Positions 1 through 12,371 of a DNA stretch of 64,000 nt are shown piece after piece (the first letter of the stretch is position 1; each line of letters starts with the position of its first letter). Made by a program: the position numbers and the translations under genes. The notes beneath the pieces were generated by a model. The model was not told the origin of the DNA, ran no database searches, and was given only the letters and a program-made list of their open reading frames with translations. Origin of the DNA: Iris pallida (taxonomy: Eukaryota > Streptophyta > Magnoliopsida > Asparagales > Iridaceae); the NCBI GenBank assembly GCA_029216955.1, contig JANAVB010002199.1, positions 17,035,982-17,099,981 of the forward strand, given 5' to 3'.

Positions 1-1190
1 ATTTAAGAATGATGGCTTATTTACGTAGTTCTCCTTATCATGCATTATATGTGTTCTTCATAGATAAGTAGCATATATTTGCATGGTCACGGACTTCTCG
101 ACAGTGTGGTTCCTCGAACGGTATTCCGAGGCCTCGAAAATTGATTCATTCTAGGGGAAACATCGCGCTGAAGGAGTAGCACGGTAATTCGGGAACCTTC
201 CGGACTGGACTAGCTACCCGCCGCTTAAGGGGAGCTGTCTAACCATAAGTCCAAGATGACATGTAGTCAGTGACCCGCATATAGACAGGTCGCATGCTAA
301 TGATGTCTTATGCAAGCAGAGTAAGTTATGAATTATATACATGAAAGGATGTCGGCTGTTGGTAAGAATCACCTGAACGGTGACAACTATGATAAATATG
401 ATATTGTTCCTAACAATGTCTTGTGCAGGCAGAGTAAGTATTATAAATGTACAGGAATGGCTATATGATCGTGGGTAAGAATCACCAAAGGATGATAACA
501 TATATGCTTTACATTATGCTGGCTATAAATAATATGCATGTTTTACTTCTGTCGGATATGAACTGCTAATCGACCCTAAGGCAACGAGAAAGACCACTCT
601 TAATAATGTTCTATAACATGATTACTTAGTGTTGTCTTCTTAAGTGAGTTGGGCCAACACCGCTCGCCAGTACATAGATAATGTATTGACCCATGTTGTG
701 GACATTATTTCAGGTGCTCGTGCATAAAGAAATCATTTGATCAGTGCTTGACATCGATGAATCGGATGGGTGTGCAGAAGCTCTTCTTGTAAGACGATGT
801 CTTCTGCTATACGGGACATAATGTATGGAACAATGTAACTCAGATGAACCAGTGAGATTGTAAGCTAAATTGGCAAGTTCATTGTAAGCCGAGTCGACAT
901 GTTCGGTTGTAAGCCTAAATGGCAAGTAATTCAGTTGGCTATTCAAAAGTCTTGTAATCTGTTGTAAACTATGTATTCAGCTGCAAGCCTTATAATCTAT
1001 TGCAACTATTAATAAAGAGATGCATTTTCTTCATATCTTGTTGTGACTTCAATTTATCTGCTTGGTTGGCTGCGATGTCGTTGTTTTCTGAGAAATATCG
1101 AGAACTGTAATGGTTTTGCCTTATACAAGTGCAATCTAGACTTGTACGACATCACGTCCAGTGACTAGTTTTCGATCTCCCAGAATAAGG
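1..1190 (+). repeat. 3' part of an LTR-like repeat, same family as 14089-15695
   Basis: Scattered blocks match the insert at 14089-15695 in the same order: the stretch around 260-320, the one around 790-840 (ending in AATGTATGGAACA), and the end, where CTTGTACAAGTGCAATCTAGACT is followed by a CATCACGTCCAGTG-type sequence. Only the right-hand part of this copy is in the window, so neither target-site duplication nor orientation can be confirmed. No coding sequence was recognised. Confidence 0.5.
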
Positions 1191-1197
1191 ATATGGA

Positions 1198-1665
1198 GAA
1201 CTATTGGGCCTCATGGTAAAGCTATATTCCAAGCGGTTCCTTGTTGGTGATTATATTATAATGACAATTCTTTGGTGTACCTGGTATGAAAGAAATCGGA
1301 GAATTGTCAATTCAAAATCTGTCGATCTGACTTCTTTTATAATATCATGTGGGAATACCCGATCATTCTCGGTTAGAGTTGGATACAACATTCGAAAATC
1401 TCAACAAAAAGTTATGCTGAACTGACATTGTGGAGGCTTCATAGACAAATATGTCTATGGAGGCTCTTGCGGGTGCTCAATTTCCTATCTTGACCAGTTG
1501 CTCATTTTCGAGTTTTATCTTCTCAACTTTGAGCTTTTGTACTTAATTATAATATGGTCCATAGTTGTTATTTGGTACTTAATTATTGTATTGTCCATAG
1601 TTTTAATTTGTACCGATGAATTTTTATCTACTATATATGAATGAAATTTGGCTAGGATCTACTTA
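1198..1665 (+). mobile_element. LINE (non-LTR retrotransposon) 3' remnant
   Basis: A short open stretch at 1204-1425 reads ILWCTWYERNRRIV. This resembles the W-x-x-W-x-E-R-N-x-R-I-F signature found near the C-terminus of plant L1-type LINE proteins. It is followed by a T-rich tail in which a TTGTACTTAATTAT block occurs twice. It is too short and worn to classify further. The alternative is an unrelated chance ORF. Confidence 0.4.
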
Positions 1666-1744
1666 ATCCCATCCGTTGTCTAAAAAGAACAAGTTATCCA
1701 ACTGTTATATATATGAAAAATGGAGAGCATGAGAGAAGTTAAAC

Positions 1745-3499
1745 CTGAAGAAAAAGATCGGAAATTAAATTGTAGTCGATTGGACAGCCACCTTCCATTT
1801 GAGACATCATCAGAGCAAATTTAACTGCTCCCTGCCAAATAAAAAACATTTTTTATTGAGTATTAGTTTTAACAATAAATTCTGAGAATGTCATAACTCT
1901 TCACTTTTTGCTTCAATTCCCTATGTCAGTTTGTATACTCTTTATAATTTAGGGGAACTCGGAGGATGCTCCTAGATTGCGCAAACCTAAACTACATATC
2001 CAAAAGGAGGTCTATATATGATGTCTATTTTTTTGGCATGGGTCTATTATGCTCGTAGCTATCTTGGTTAACAATTAGATATCAACATACAGGGTTGATG
2101 TCAATTTGACAGCAAGTCATAAAAGCTTTTCAATTCTTTTATGGAGTTTTCCATAAGAACTATAGCTGACCCATTCTAATGGAAGAAGACTTGGATGATA
2201 ATGATTAGTTTTACCAACAAATGTTCACCTATATTTAGGTTGAAGTTGATCATATATTTATGAGAGAAGAATTGATCTATAGGAATTATAATTAAAGCTG
2301 CACATAATATGATTAGGAAAGAATAACTACCAACTGTATGCATAGTAGTAAAAGATTTGACAAGGATTTAAGTTTGTCTTAGTATATTTTGTTCACAAAC
2401 CACAAGTCCAAGTCAATGTTCCTCGACAAAAGGTAACTAAACCTAATTACCTGTGGATTTGATCTCAGAATTGTTAGGAGAAGAAAACGATAGTCTGGTT
2501 CATCACCAACCTGTGTCAAATAATTCTTAGTCATGATCGCCTCCCAGAGATATATAGTACAGAAGTAGCAATTACACCCACAAACAATCATTTAATTGTT
2601 TGACTAGTAACTGTATCACCTCCTTTAAATAAATGGGAATCTTGTCAAGCTCCATTCGCTCAGCACAAGCAGCAATAACTTTTGGGGTAACCGTTGCTCT
2701 TATATATATTTTGAGTGCCAGATCATCATCGACAGTCTAACAAAAAAGTACGAAAATTATAAACAAAAGAAAATAGATGGGTAGTGACTGGGACAATTTT
2801 TGCATGTTGGCCCTTTGCCATTAACGCACCGGACATTGTGATCTCCAGTGAAAATAATTTGAACAATCCCATGACACAACTAGATTTTTTTTGAGACAAA
2901 CAGGTAAATACCCGTCCAAGACTCACCTGGTGAGGGATTATAGAAGAAGGTAACAAATTTATAATCTTATCACTTACCTTCACAAAATCACCAAGTTCTT
3001 CGCTGCACTCAAGTTTATCCTGAGCCAACCAACCTTCCAGAAGACTCTTCTGGTTCTGGTTCACAACCATACGAGACAACTCTAAGGTCTCAAATGCATT
3101 GACCTTTCCCTTCTTTAACAATGCCCCAAAGTAGGCCACCAGGGGAGGTGTTTCTCCAAAACTCACAGGAGCACTCTGCATTGAGAAACCATACTTTATA
3201 AATTATATGAATAATAGGCATGGAAAGTAAACACATGTAGAGAAGTACAAATATTTAACTACTTGTGAAAATATGCGAGTGATAAGATCGTACAAAGTGG
3301 AAAAAAAAATCCTTAACTCAAAAGTCGCAAATGGGAAAGAAAATCCCATCTGATAACAATTAAGCTTGCAGAGGGAAAATACCTTTAATTGGGCAAGAAT
3401 CTCAGGTGTCCTTAGGATGCCTCGTGGAGAGTCAGCAGCAAGCTCTGCAGCCTCTTTAAACTCTCTTTGGGAGAATAATTCTTGAAACCTTTCCATGAC
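1745..3499 (-). CDS. Clathrin heavy chain block remnant (five exons) of the MSP-clathrin-kinase family
   Basis: Five exons on the minus strand, each with GT-AG borders and all in phase 0: 3499-3383, 3175-2978, 2736-2620, 2510-2451 and 1831-1745 (39, 66, 39, 20 and 29 codons). They match the start of the leg region of plant clathrin heavy chain; recognisable stretches are [23 protein letters not shown] and [10 protein letters not shown]. Exon lengths and borders are identical to those of the clathrin block in the intact chimera (41780-39384). No beta-propeller, MSP or kinase exon is attached within reach: a Copia element sits upstream (3808-11101), and homology to the intact copy ends near 1718, before the next expected exon (RNLI). 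The reading frame of what remains is clean. It is either a recently cut gene or a gene whose 3' exons lie beyond the left edge. Confidence 0.8.
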
Positions 3500-3719
3500 C
3501 TAAATCACAAAATACATCACGAATGAAAAGGTCCTATGAAAGATGACAAGGGAATACCTCAGGCATCACGGAATGACAAAGCTTAAAGTTTGAGAATGAA
3601 TGAAAAATGATACGGAATGTTCAGATTCTTGACAATAGTTATATGCTTATCTTCATCTAATCTAATAGTCTGCATGTAGATTCCTCCAATTAGACCATGC
3701 TCGAAACAACATTATTATC

Positions 3720-3807
3720 CCAAAAAATTGTGGTTTATTGTTCGAACGATTGAATCCTTTTGTTCCATTCGGATATCTTAAGGGCCATGACCTCTGTAAA
3801 TCATATC
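3720..3807 (-). mobile_element. LINE C-terminal fragment, downstream half
   Basis: Read on the minus strand, this encodes residues like ALKISEWNKRI, matching the ALDRAEWRKRIH end of plant LINE reverse transcriptases. It is the continuation of 11280-11102; the Copia element at 3808-11101 was inserted between the two halves. Confidence 0.55.
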
Positions 3808-3947
3808 TGTTGAGATGGAAATAATAGGATAATTTTATTATTGATGGGAGACTACGTATATATAGGAGAGGCTAGCCCCTCTTCTATTATTCTAAGCAAT
3901 GTGGGACTAAAGCCCATTAACTAATAACTCTAATATAACACTTAACA
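3808..3947 (-). repeat. 3' LTR of the minus-strand Copia element
   Basis: 140 bp, TG...CA ends. It contains the TAGTCCCACATTG-type block and an inverted repeat around GGCTAGCC, both shared with the younger Copia element at 16166-21473. A polypurine stretch precedes it on the minus strand (3966-3948). Confidence 0.93.
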
Positions 3948-3954
3948 CCATCCC

Positions 3955-6900
3955 TCAAGCTGGAGCATAGATGTCAATCATGCCCAGCTTGTTACATAGG
4001 AATTGAACACGATGATCCAAAAGAGACTTTGTGAAGATATTAGCTATCTGGTCACCGGTCATCACATGTTGAAACTTTATCACTCCCTTTGTATACTCAT
4101 CACGAACAAAATGGATATCAATTTCAATATGCTTTGTCCGTTCATGAAATACTGGGTTTGTGGTAATATGAATAGCAGATTGGTTATCACACCATAGATC
4201 TGCCACTTGAGATCCTGTATCTTCTCCCAGTTCTTGTAAGAGATGCTTCATATATAATACCTCTGACGTGCCATGAGCAATAGCTCGATATTATGCTTCT
4301 GAGCTTGAGCGTGCTATCACACTTTGTTTCTTGCTCTTCCATGACACTAGATTTTTGCCAATAAATACTGAGTAGCCAGATGTACATCGTCTATTTGTCA
4401 GACTTGCTCCGAGTCAGCATAAGTAAAACACTCAATACGAGTGTGTCCATTAATCTCCATTCAAATTCCTGTTTCTGGATTCTTGACTAGAAAATACAGG
4501 ATTCTGAAAATTGTCTGCCAGTATGGAACTCTTGGAGAAGCCATAAATCTACTTGCAACACTCACTGCAAAAGAAATGTCCGGACGAGTCATGTCCGCCA
4601 AGTAGTTGAGTTTTTCAACTACTCGACGATACTGATCTGGATTGGTCATCAGGACCCCTTCGTCTGGAAGCAACTTTGTCCCTGGATCCAAAGGTGAGGT
4701 TGCTCCCTTGGCTTGCATCATACCTGCATCATTTAGTATGTCCAGCACATACTTTCTCTGGGACATTACAATGTCCCGCTTTACCCTCCCTTGCAACGAA
4801 CTCGGGAGGTTGCAACATGCCAAACTGAGTAACAACATGTGCAAATCGTCCAAACCATGCATGAGGTGATTGTTTTAGACCATAGAGTGCCTTTCGTAAA
4901 TGACACACTTTACCCTCCCTTGCAACGAACCCGGGAGGTTGCAATACATATACCTCTTCATCAAGGTCTTCGTGGTGAAAAGTATTCTTGATATCCAGCT
5001 GAAGCAGCGACCAGTCATAGAGAACAACCAAGGCCATTAAGACACGAACATTTATTATTTTGGCAACAGGAGAGAAGGTCTCGAAGTAATCCTCACCATA
5101 TGTTTGAGAATATCCTTTGGCCACTAGACAAGCTTTTAGTCGATCAAGAGTGCCATCCGGTTTCACCTTAATCGTGAACACTCATTTGCAACCTACTGCC
5201 TGTTTACCGGTAGGTAAGTCGATTAAGTCTCAATTATGATTCTCCTGGAGAGCTTTCATCTCCTCGTTCATAGAAGCATGCCAACCAAGGTGTTTGAGAC
5301 CATCCTCAGCGTTTTTAGAAATCTGAATTCCATCAATAGTAGCCACCAGAGACTGAGTGTGACTTGTAAGCCCTTTGTAGCTGTCAACATACATGGGATG
5401 ATTACGACATGCACGATGAGTACGAACTGCCGGTGGAGAAGGGGGGGTCTGTTGGTGGAATAAGCGGAGCTGCTGGTAGAACAGGCGGTGGCGAATCAGT
5501 AGAGCCAGAGGAGGACTCTGTAGGTACCAGTGACGATGTTCGTGCCGGTGACGTCGGAGCTGACTGAATCAGTGTATGTAGACCGTCAGACCGATTGACT
5601 GCCTCGGTAAGGGAGGGCACCCGTAAATAGGACTGTTGTGTTTGATCAGGAAATAGCAAAAAAACCTCTTCTAGATAAACTTGGGGAACGGGACCCGTAG
5701 TTTATAGGAGTGGAGGAAATTCAGATTCGACAAAAGTAACATCCCGAGTGAAAAAATATATTTTCAAGACATGAAAAAAATATCGATACCCTTTTCTGAT
5801 ATTTAGGATATCCAAGAAAAATACATTGTATTGCCTTAGGATCTAATTTTGAAAGAGTCGGTCGGGTATCCCGAACATAGCATAAACAACCAAAGATTCT
5901 GAGAGGTAGAGAAAATAGCTCTCATCCAGGAAACAGCCTAGAAAAGGGAGTACTATCATTGAAAACTGATGATGGCATGCGGTTAATAAGGTAACAAGCA
6001 GTAAAAACCGCATCCGACCAAAATATCTTGGGAGTACGTGCCTGAAACATAAGAGCGCGTGTTGTTTCCAAGAGATGACGATTCTTGCACTCAGCCACAC
6101 CATTCTGTAGTGGTGTGTACGCACAGAAGTTTGGTGGATGATACCATTGCGGGCCAGATGACTATCGAGCTCACGAAATAAATACTCACGACCATTGTCA
6201 CTCCGAAATTTTTTAATTGGAACGCCAAATTGTGTTTTTATTTAGGCATTAAAATTGCACCAAATGTTAAATAATTCGGAACGATTTTTCATCAGATAAA
6301 CAAAAGTGACATGTGAGTAATTATCAACAAAAGTGACAAAGTACTGAAAATCTTTTATTAATTCAACTGGACAAGGTCTCCATACATCAGAATGCACTAA
6401 CTCGAAAGAAGCAGATACAATTTTATTTTGACTCACCGGATACGGAACTCGGTGATGCTTAGCTAAACTATACGACTCACAATGAAACGAAGAAGGAATA
6501 TCTAAAGAAGGGTACATTTTCTGGAGAACTTGGGTTGATGGATGGCCTAACTGACAATATAACTCGAAAGGATCGAGTTTCATGCTGGCACAGACCACCG
6601 AAGAAGATGCGTCAAATAGGTACAAGCCTTCAGCCACATGTCCCTTACCGATAGTCTTCCCAGTTTTTAGGTCCTGAAAAACACAACCATCAGAAATAAA
6701 TGTTACCGAGCAGTGCAGTTCACGAATAATTTGACTAATAGAAATTAAACTGAACGGGTTCCCAGGTGTAAGCAACACAGAATTGAGTGACAGTCTGGAA
6801 GAAAGACTGACACTTCCACGTCCTCGGACTGTCAGGGAACCTCCATTGACAACAGTAATGCCAGAAATACGACGAACAGGGACATAATTATGTATCATAC

Positions 6901-9900
6901 CTGCATCACTAGTCATGTTACAGGACGCACCAGAGTCAATTACCCACTGCTTGAACTTTACTATGTACGCTGCTGAGTAACCGGCTGTGGATCCAAACGT
7001 GGAAGCTTTACCACGACGTTGAGCCTAGAAATCAAGAAACTCTGTATATGAGTCCGAAGTCATCTAAACAAATCAGACACCATCATCAGGAGCATCAGTT
7101 GTGATATTAGCAGCAGGTAATTTGGTGCATTCCAGTAGAAATGGCCAAGCTGACCATAATTAAAGCATGTGCGTGGTCTTCCTCCTTCACGTCCGCCATT
7201 ACCACGTCCCCCATTGCGACCATCATTTCGGCTACCTCGTCGGCCACCACGACCACCACGGAATTCCGTACGAACGACACTGAGAGCAGAGCGATCAGCA
7301 GAAGTATCACCCAAAGTGGTCTCAACGACTTTGGCTGTCCGAAGGACACAATAGTGTGCTTCCAACAGGGACGGAACTTCAGATCCAGTAATAATCTGAG
7401 AACGAGCAGAGTCCGCATCAGGACGAAGAGAGGTGTAACCCCTGTTTCTCAAATTTTTATTTTATTTTATTTTATTGTGTTTGGAAGTAATTTATTTTTA
7501 AAACTTTGTAAAAGATATTTACTATTTTTTTTTCTGCATTTCAAAATGTAGTTTGTCATTAACGGTTTAAAAGTACTATTTAGTTTTAATAAATATTTGT
7601 TCTTGAAATTTTATTATTGAAATTATAAATTTATTTATTATTATGTTTGGATTTTCAAAAAAATATCGGTTTCGAAAATAGTTTAAAAATCATGATTATT
7701 TTTGGAGCAATAAAAAGATTTAGTAACTTATTTTGAATATTTAGATTTATAAAATATATTTTACCTTATTTGATAACATCAAACATTATCTAAAATACTT
7801 ATGGTGACTAATTGCGGCATTCGGAATTATCTAATCTAGATTTGAAATATTATTTGATTTAACGATTTATCTATTATATGATTTAAATTGCTTTGATAAA
7901 CATTAAATTTATCTTAAAGTTATTTTGTGGAATTTGATTTGGATTAAGATTTGGATTTGAATTCATATGATTTGGATTTAAATAATTTATTTGATTTAAA
8001 TTTATGGAGAGACTTGTCCGTTAGAAATTCTAATCCTATTTGAATCATATCTAGTATTAGATAGATTATTTCTCATTTGAACTAATCATATTCCTATCCA
8101 AATTAGTTGGTAATCCTAATCATATTTTTATTGATTGAGTTCTAATCATATCCTAACTTACTAATTGATTTCCATTATCTATATATATTGAACCTATAAA
8201 ATAAAATCATCTCTCATACCTTCTTTTCCAAAATTTCTCTCTTTTTTCATCATAATTACCCCAAATTCGTCATAAATTCAGCCTTCCTTTTCAAATGTTT
8301 TACCAACTTCGAAGGGCTATAACTTCCAACTCCGGACTCCGTTTGACCTCCAGTTTTTTTTGTTGGAACCGGCTCGAGGTATATTTTCTGAATATAAAAT
8401 TTATTTTCAAATAATTTTAACCTAATTTTCTGGAAAATTCATGGAGTGTCAGTTGTCCGAAATTTGACACGTTTCGGAGTTTTCGAGATTCCGGGAGAAC
8501 CAGAAATCGAAATCACGATCCGTTTGAAGTTTCGGAACGCTGATGAAAAGGTATACATCATATATTTTTCTTAACAATTTTCCAAAATATTTTATTTTTT
8601 TGTTTTTATTTTAGAGGTCCGTCTCATCAATTGAGATCATCTTACGTATTTTTGGCATCCACGACATCTTTTCTTGTGACCTTATCATCTATCGGAGCAG
8701 GCAAGTAACACTATGACCTATGTTTCCTTTATTTTATACTGCATGTATCTTCATGTCGTCTTTTCACTATTACTCCCTTTTGGTTCATGGTTGTCATTGC
8801 TCATGATTACTATTGTGCACGAGAGTTAGAATCGTTAGGATACATACATGTTCATCTTTTACTCAATGTTTTCTATTGTTTATAGTTTATCGTATTGCTA
8901 ATGTTTATCATAGTGGACATGTATTGTGAGTGAGTCGGGCGGGGGAAAACAACAAGTAAGCATGTGGTCAACGAATTGAATACAGACCCCCTATACATTG
9001 ATTGCATAATATCAGTCATGCACCACACGTATGACTGACGGATATCCCAAGCCGCCTACATGCCGAAAGTTGGTATTCTAAAACACACAGTACACGTGAC
9101 TTAATTATTGTTGTTCTATTGTCTATTATTCTTCTTTCGTCAAGTGTACCTTCTTATTGTCATCATGTCCTAGTGGTATGTCAAAGTCTACCTTTATATT
9201 GTTATCATGTCTCCAAGGTACTTTCTTATCATACAATGTCATGCCTATAATTATCTTCAGTTAAATTCCTTTTTATCGTTCCTTCATGCTTGTATACTAT
9301 ATTGTGTAATGTAGTGTTATGGTGATCTTGCTCCAATCCTGACTGGATAACTATTTTTCAGTTGACAGATTCTCGATGACTATTCTCGATGACTTGCTCT
9401 CTTGCTTTGGGTTTCTTTGGGTGGAGTTAGAGTTATCTTGGAGGCCAACCATAGATTCTAGATAGAATAGTCACATGTACCGGGTTTGTATCTGTATGCA
9501 AATTTGAATGTATTATTAGAATTGTAATTAAAATAATTATTGTGAATGAGCAAAATAGAGATATTTGTTGTATTTGAGATTTATATTGAGCCAGACAGCG
9601 TACTACCGCCGATGCTGAGGCGTAGGCTGGACTTGGCCACGAACTCGTATCCCAAAATTGGGAGCAGGTCGTGACAAGAGGCAAGATAAACCATGACATA
9701 AAGCTGCACAAGTTGAGCCCTTGTTTCATTAATATCCAACGTATGAGGTAATACGCGGTCGATCTCATCAGACATAGCCTTAAATGTCCGAAAATGGTCC
9801 TTGTGAGATTTGTCTTCCTGGTTTGCTCGGTATACACCAACGACCGAGTCATAGATACGAGACAAATCGCGTTTACCATCAAACACCGCCGCCAGTAACT

Positions 9901-10240
9901 CCCATAACTCCTTCTCGGAGTTCGTATTTTGAACCATATCTTCCATCGATGGTTTCAAGGAATTCATCAACTGTGTAAACAGTCGACTATCATCTGTCTC
10001 CCATTGCTCAAAGATGGGATCAACTTCTGCTGGAGGATTGTCAGTCAGATGTTTAGACAACCGCATTCCTCGGAGCGTCTTCTCGACCTTCTTTCTCCAT
10101 GTTGAGTATCCCTCTGGCCCTTCCAACCGTCGATCGACAAGTCGAATTGAGAAAACCGTCGTGCTAGTGCCTGTTGGTCCCGCTAGTGTGTTGCTGACAC
10201 TAGTATCTGCGACACTGCTATTTGCCGTAGAGTCTGTCAT
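3955..10240 (-). pseudogene. Degenerate Copia gag-pol polyprotein
   Basis: Domains appear in Copia order on the minus strand. Gag starts at 10240 (MTDSTANS) and is interrupted after VYLAS by the nested LTR. It resumes below 7433 with LRPDADSARSQI, an RGG-rich stretch and a damaged zinc knuckle (CFNYGQLGHFYWN, where CxxC and the final C are lost). Next come the protease motif DSGAS near 6930, integrase remnants (6916-6242, including HSDVW), reverse transcriptase (5181-4730, [14 protein letters not shown] to LYGLKQSP) and RNase H (4460-3955, [10 protein letters not shown]). The YVDD catalytic segment is missing, replaced by a second copy of a PPGFVAREGK-type segment (compare 4777-4814 with 4908-4945). 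Several frameshifts and stops make it non-functional. Confidence 0.9.
7434..9676 (+). mobile_element. Gypsy solo LTR (2243 bp) inside Copia gag
   Basis: Begins TGTAACCCC and ends CAGGTCGTGACA. It is flanked by the 5-bp duplication AGAGG (7429-7433 and 9677-9681). Removing it plus one duplication rejoins the Copia gag frame. Its last 80 bases or so (CCGCCGAT...GCGTAGGCTGGA...GCAGGTCGTGACA) match the end of the Gypsy LTR at 62815-62885, so both belong to one family. No internal region remains, which is the outcome expected from LTR-LTR recombination. Confidence 0.92.
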
Positions 10241-10948
10241 ATTTTAGGATTCCTGATTTGACCGTCGATTTGTTCTTTCCAACTTGATAATCACATCAAC
10301 TCTGCCAATGCGCTAAAAACGGAGGTAGAACCAGCACACGTGCATAGGAAGCAGAGAGTGTGAATCACAAGTCAAGACAGAGAGATAACCTATGTTAACT
10401 TTTGTTAGATCCTGGTGTAAACATCAAGGAAAGAAACAAAGATTCATGCAAAACAAACCATACGTTTGTTCTTTGTTAAATTTCCGAAATGATCATTGAG
10501 AGTCAGAGGTTCCAACAAACATATGTTTACCCTCTGAAAATTCCAACAATTATTTTTCTCTTTTTTTTCTTATTTTTTGGAAAACTAAGGGTTTTGAGGG
10601 GTTGGACAACGGCTGGAGGAAGGGGAAAGGATTAGAGTTAGGGTTTTGAGTCATGGAGGAGGGGAAGGGGCACTGGAGGGAAAGGGGGGGAAGGTCAGCA
10701 GCAAGGAGGGGAAGGGGCGCTGGAAGGGGGGAAGGGGCAGCAGCAGCAGCGGTAAGACATCGGTAAAGTAGGGGGGTGGGAAGGGGTGCTGTGAAGGGGG
10801 GGTGCGATTCTGGGAGGGGGAAAGGAAGGAGCAGCAGCAGCAAGGAGGGGAGGGGAAGGGGTGTATGCCGGTGAGGAGGGGGGCTGTGATTAGGGTTAGG
10901 ATTTTGTGGAGAGAGAGAGAGAGAATGGTGGATGACGGCTAGGATTTT

Positions 10949-10961
10949 GGCTCTAGTACCA
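10949..10961 (-). other. Primer-binding site (initiator tRNA-Met type)
   Basis: On the minus strand the bases TGGTACTAGAGCC directly follow the 5' LTR. This is close to TGGTATCAGAGCC, the usual plant Copia primer-binding site. Confidence 0.85.
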
Positions 10962-11101
10962 TGTAGAGATGGAAATAATAGGATGATTTTATTATTGATA
11001 GAAGACTACATATATATAGGAGAGGCTAGCCCCTCTCCTATTATTCTAAGCAATGTGGGACTAAAATCCATTAACTAATAACTCTAATATAACACTTAAC
11101 A
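10962..11101 (-). repeat. 5' LTR of the minus-strand Copia element
   Basis: 140 bp, about 94% identical to 3808-3947 by eye. TATATATA lies downstream of the inverted repeat and is a possible TATA box. Confidence 0.93.
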
Positions 11102-11280
11102 ATATCCTTCTTTATCACTCCAATCCATATTCGATTAAGCCTACTTGCCTATGCCCATCGTCCTAGCAGCTCCATTAACTACTATCTTATTGCTTCTCAT
11201 TTCCCGTGCATTTATTGGTATATGTTGCACATATGCAAACCACCTAAGATGATTCTCTCATCTTTTCTTCAATTAACACT
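11102..11280 (-). mobile_element. LINE C-terminal fragment, upstream half
   Basis: The minus strand encodes IEEKMRE, then RWFAYVQ, like the IEEKMRENRLRWFGHV signature of plant LINEs, with stop codons. It continues at 3807-3720 across the Copia insertion. Confidence 0.6.
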
Positions 11281-11281
11281 G

Positions 11282-12371
11282 TTGGGATGTCTTGTATTCA
11301 TCAGAATTCTACGATGTTGAAGACTTTACTCGACCCTAGGCGAGGGTGTTGACAGTTGTGAAGGTACCATGGAGGTACATATGAGGTTGACTTCCAAGGA
11401 GACTATTCAGGATACAAGTCAATGTGGAGATTGTCAGGATTATGTCTTGTACCAGGAAAGTAGGTTAGTTTGATTTAAATATATCTGGATTTGGTCTTAT
11501 CTAAATCCAAATGAGTTATGTTTAATTTAATATATTTGGGTCTTATCTAATTAACAAGACACTTTTTATACTAATTTTGGACAGGAGGAAGAGTTTGTTG
11601 TTGCACTTACACTCTCATGAGGAGGCTATTTATCGGGAATGCTATGCTCTCATGCATCTCTATAGTGAATGATCCTTCGTTCAAATGCTTACTCCCTTCA
11701 AGGAGAATAGTTTCTCCCCCTAAAGGAACTTTAACCTTAGTAAAGTGTCATGTGTATTTTGATACTAATTTTTGTGTGAAGTTTAATCATGTCCTATCCA
11801 TACCTAAATATAAAATTAAGAACAAGAAAAAAGATTGTACGAAAACAAAGAATTTATGTTTCATACATAACCAGTGGAGTCCAAAAACTCAATCGGTGGA
11901 TGTAGATGGTTGCCACGTGCCTCACTAACAACAAACCATGCATGTATGACACAAAGCTATTGACACATGACAGCCATCCAGTGGAGACTACACTGTGTAA
12001 ATAATAAATCCCAAGAACAAATATCACCACAACCCAGTTCTTCTGGAAAATGCTCAGGAAGAGCATATAGACAACATGGCTTCCAAAAGTTCCTCAGCCA
12101 ATACATCCTGAATCATGCCTACTGAAAGCTTCTTCATAAAACCAATACGCATTGAACAAACACATCTAACATAAATCACTCGTGTAATCTATAGCAAGTT
12201 CAATTTGGAAATCTTGAAATAAGATGCTTCCTCTAGGTCTGTCAAATTAAGAAACTAATATCTAGTTGAATGAATGATTCGAGTGCTGTATCCAAAAATT
12301 TGGATAAGAATAAATTTCTGGCTTCTTTCTAAGCAAAGTTTACTTTTTACGGGTATATAAGAGGGCAGCTA
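11282..12371. other. Gap: retroelement scraps and 3' flank of the cytochrome b5 gene
   Basis: 11290-11600 looks repeat-like but could not be assigned. A plus-strand open stretch at 11617-11928 reads FNHVLSIPKYKI, resembling the HVLxVPxxxxNLLS stretch between protease and integrase of Copia elements, so it is probably a small relic. 11930-12371 would be the 3' flank of the cytochrome b5 gene; no clear polyadenylation signal or gene was recognised. Confidence 0.35.

Larger units (their letters stand above)
3808..11101 (-). mobile_element. Old Copia-type LTR retrotransposon, minus strand, with a nested Gypsy solo LTR
   Basis: The element is bounded by two 140-bp LTRs (5' LTR 11101-10962, 3' LTR 3947-3808) that differ at roughly eight positions. 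It is flanked by the 5-bp target-site duplication ATATC (3803-3807 and 11102-11106). A primer-binding site complementary to initiator tRNA-Met lies directly inside the 5' LTR. The leader (about 10900-10550) is very G-rich on the plus strand. All gag-pol domains are traceable but damaged. It split a LINE fragment on insertion, and a Gypsy LTR later landed in its gag at 7434-9676. Confidence 0.93.
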
